A model generated the notes under the pieces. It saw only the letters and a program-made list of their open reading frames with translations. It had not been told where the DNA came from and ran no database searches. From Methanobrevibacter millerae (GTDB lineage: Archaea; Methanobacteriota; Methanobacteria; Methanobacteriales; Methanobacteriaceae): DNA of 64,000 nt. Positions 62,688 through 64,000 of this stretch are shown here, piece by piece. The DNA is taken from NCBI RefSeq assembly GCF_001477655.1, contig NZ_CP011266.1, forward strand, positions 2,216,001 through 2,280,000, given 5' to 3'. The position numbers and the translations under genes are program-made. Position 1 is the stretch's first letter. The number at the start of each line of letters is the position of its first letter.

Positions 62688-62997
62688 TCAGATTAAGACC
62701 AATAACGCCAGCCACAATTAATGCAATGAAAAATATCCTCAAAGCATCTGCTGACTCACCTAAAAACATCATTCCAAATACAATTACACCAACTGCACCA
62801 ATGGCCGTCCAACAGGCATAAGCTGTCCCCATAGGAATTGATTTAAAAGAAATAGATAACAATACTAAACTTAAAATCATGAATATTACAAAAAGTGCTG
62901 TGTAAAAAATATTAGAGAAATTATTTGAGAATTTGAGAGCCAAAACCCATGCCATTTCAAAAAGGCCTGCAAATACCAGTATTATCCATGAATTCAT
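62677..62997 (-). CDS. gdx: SMR family transporter, Gdx/SugE type
   Basis: Small multidrug resistance protein of 106 residues with four helices. The active glutamate is in AGLFEMAWVLALKFS (residue 13), followed by the Gdx-like W-x-x-x-L-K pattern. MGTAYACWTAIGAVGVIVFG near residue 55 is also typical. SugE/Gdx proteins export guanidinium or quaternary ammonium compounds. Only a single gene is present; homodimer expected. It overlaps the end of the transporter gene at 61719-62687. Confidence 0.9.
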   Translation of the reverse strand: MNSWIILVFAGLFEMAWVLALKFSNNFSNIFYTALFVIFMILSLVLLSISFKSIPMGTAYACWTAIGAVGVIVFGMMFLGESADALRIFFIALIVAGVIGLNLTTN

Positions 62998-63015
62998 GAA
63001 TATGATATTTAGATT

Positions 63016-63717
63016 TTAATAGTTAATAAAATTTTCAAATAATTTGAATAGAAGTGGAATGCGGACAATTAAAGCTAAAATCACCAAAACACATATTGCA
63101 CCAATTGCGAAGTTTTTATAATACTTTTTAGACGATACCGGAGCAAATAGCTTAACACCTGCTGGTGTTGTTGCATCCAAGACTACATGAGAGAACAATC
63201 CCAAAAATAAAGCTAAAACTATCTGAATATAAGTTATTTCAAAAGATTGTAAAACAACCACTGAAATAAAAAATAATGGAAGAAAAATTGGTAGTAACCT
63301 TTTGTTAAGGAATAGAAAACTTAATAGAGCTATTAAAATTGCAATTAAGTAGTTATTTGGAAGGATAGTTACATTAATTATTAATTCCCAAGCCCATATT
63401 AATATTAATGAAACAGCAGAAGCCAAAATTATAGTTCCAGGGATAGAATGTGTAAAACTTCTGTGTTCAGAAAAATAAAAGGTTACACCCAAAAATACAA
63501 TAATTAAACCAATGAAATAAGGTAATTTTAGGATATATAATGATATAAAAATCAATAAACCTAAAATAATAATCTTATAAACATTTTCCTTTTTAAATTT
63601 ATGGTCAAAATCCGGAATATTAGCACCAATAACGGCTAAAGCAATTATCAGAGGATTAAAAGAAAACATCAATGCCAATATCAATGCAAATAAAGAATGA
63701 CCTTTATAGGAAGACAT
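63016..63717 (-). CDS. DUF457/YdjM-like membrane protein
   Basis: The 233-residue protein has about seven helices and the conserved histidine/aspartate motifs of the YdjM/DUF457 family annotated as metal-dependent hydrolases: SYKGHSLFALI at the start, GANIPDFDHKF near residue 33, SEHRSFTHSIPGTI near 83 and FLGLFSHVVLDATTPAGVKL near 180. These residues could bind a metal. The substrate is not known. ATG 63717 is chosen with AAGGTGGG upstream. Confidence 0.85.
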   Translation of the reverse strand: MSSYKGHSLFALILALMFSFNPLIIALAVIGANIPDFDHKFKKENVYKIIILGLLIFISLYILKLPYFIGLIIVFLGVTFYFSEHRSFTHSIPGTIILASAVSLILIWAWELIINVTILPNNYLIAILIALLSFLFLNKRLLPIFLPLFFISVVVLQSFEITYIQIVLALFLGLFSHVVLDATTPAGVKLFAPVSSKKYYKNFAIGAICVLVILALIVRIPLLFKLFENFINY

Positions 63718-63895
63718 GTTTAATCCCACCTTATTTAATGAAAATCCCAATGGATTTCATATCATATTTAACTTAATTTAAATATAAGTAACTTATCCAA
63801 GAGCATTTGACAAGTAATAATTGAAATTACCCATATAAAAAGTATAATATAATGTAAATCAATAATATAACATATTGGATTATAGGTTTGGCAAA

Positions 63896-64000
63896 ATGTT
63901 TGAAAAACAAAAAACTAAATTGAACAATTATAATAAAATTGTGATAATATTCACAGTATTATTAATTACAAATATTATTTTTTACATTTCATTATTGATT
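63896..64000 (+). CDS. Unidentified gene, N-terminal part only
   Basis: An open frame starts at ATG 63896 and runs off the right edge after 35 codons. It encodes a charged start (MFEKQKTKLNNYNKIVIIF) and then a hydrophobic helix, as in a membrane protein. A TATA-like AGTATAATATAA lies about 55 bases upstream and a weak AGGT near the ATG. Too short to identify. Confidence 0.45.
   Translation, partial: MFEKQKTKLNNYNKIVIIFTVLLITNIIFYISLLI

Overview
The window is a chromosomal segment of a hydrogenotrophic methanogen of the order Methanobacteriales, most likely a Methanobrevibacter. The evidence is the AT-rich sequence, a type I methyl-coenzyme M reductase operon directly followed by the mtr methyltransferase operon, a complete 17-gene ehb hydrogenase operon, a split family B DNA polymerase, archaeal proteasome, fibrillarin/Nop5 and aCPSF1/FttA genes, TATA-box promoters and several apparently leaderless genes.

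Layout. Positions 1-7178 (minus strand) carry mtrE-D-C (mtrC runs off the left edge) downstream of mcrB-D-C-G-A, the last two steps of methanogenesis. Facing the other way is mmp10, the radical SAM enzyme that methylates an McrA arginine, then mmp7 and an unassigned 172-residue gene. From 10.4 to 35 kb is a mosaic of housekeeping genes: coenzyme biosynthesis (comB, comC, mptA, cofG), tRNA modification (an NcsA/TtuA-like thiolase, trm1, taw2), ion and TraB-type membrane proteins, proteasome beta, the termination nuclease FttA, purM, split DNA polymerase polB1, pyrD-pyrK, and nop5-flpA. From 35.6 to 43.9 kb come a split coaC/coaB pair, two envelope proteins, pheA, two four-CBS proteins, the preQ0 genes queE-queD with a DUF366-like partner, and a nucleotidyltransferase. 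A lone Cas4 (44.1 kb) and a polar amino acid ABC transporter (44.9-47.1 kb) precede the ehb operon (47.3-57.2 kb, minus strand).

Mobile island, 57.8-61.6 kb. A group II intron of about 2.25 kb (57809-60053), with an intact reverse transcriptase and recognisable domains V and VI, sits directly after a small hairpin that resembles the right end of a TnpB element. Its EBS1 and EBS2 match the flanking exon perfectly, which fixes the 5' boundary. A separate single-gene TnpB element with intact RuvC residues and a 3' hairpin follows. The right end holds a BASS/Acr3-like transporter, a Gdx-type SMR exporter, a DUF457 membrane protein and the start of an unidentified gene.

Most notable. The mcr leader (about 7212-7297) can fold as a three-way junction that begins at the predicted transcription start. 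The mtr leader contains four consecutive hairpins. An orphan, apparently self-promoted structured RNA lies at about 35172-35300. These RNA proposals are read by eye from base pairing and have not been tested by covariation or expression data.
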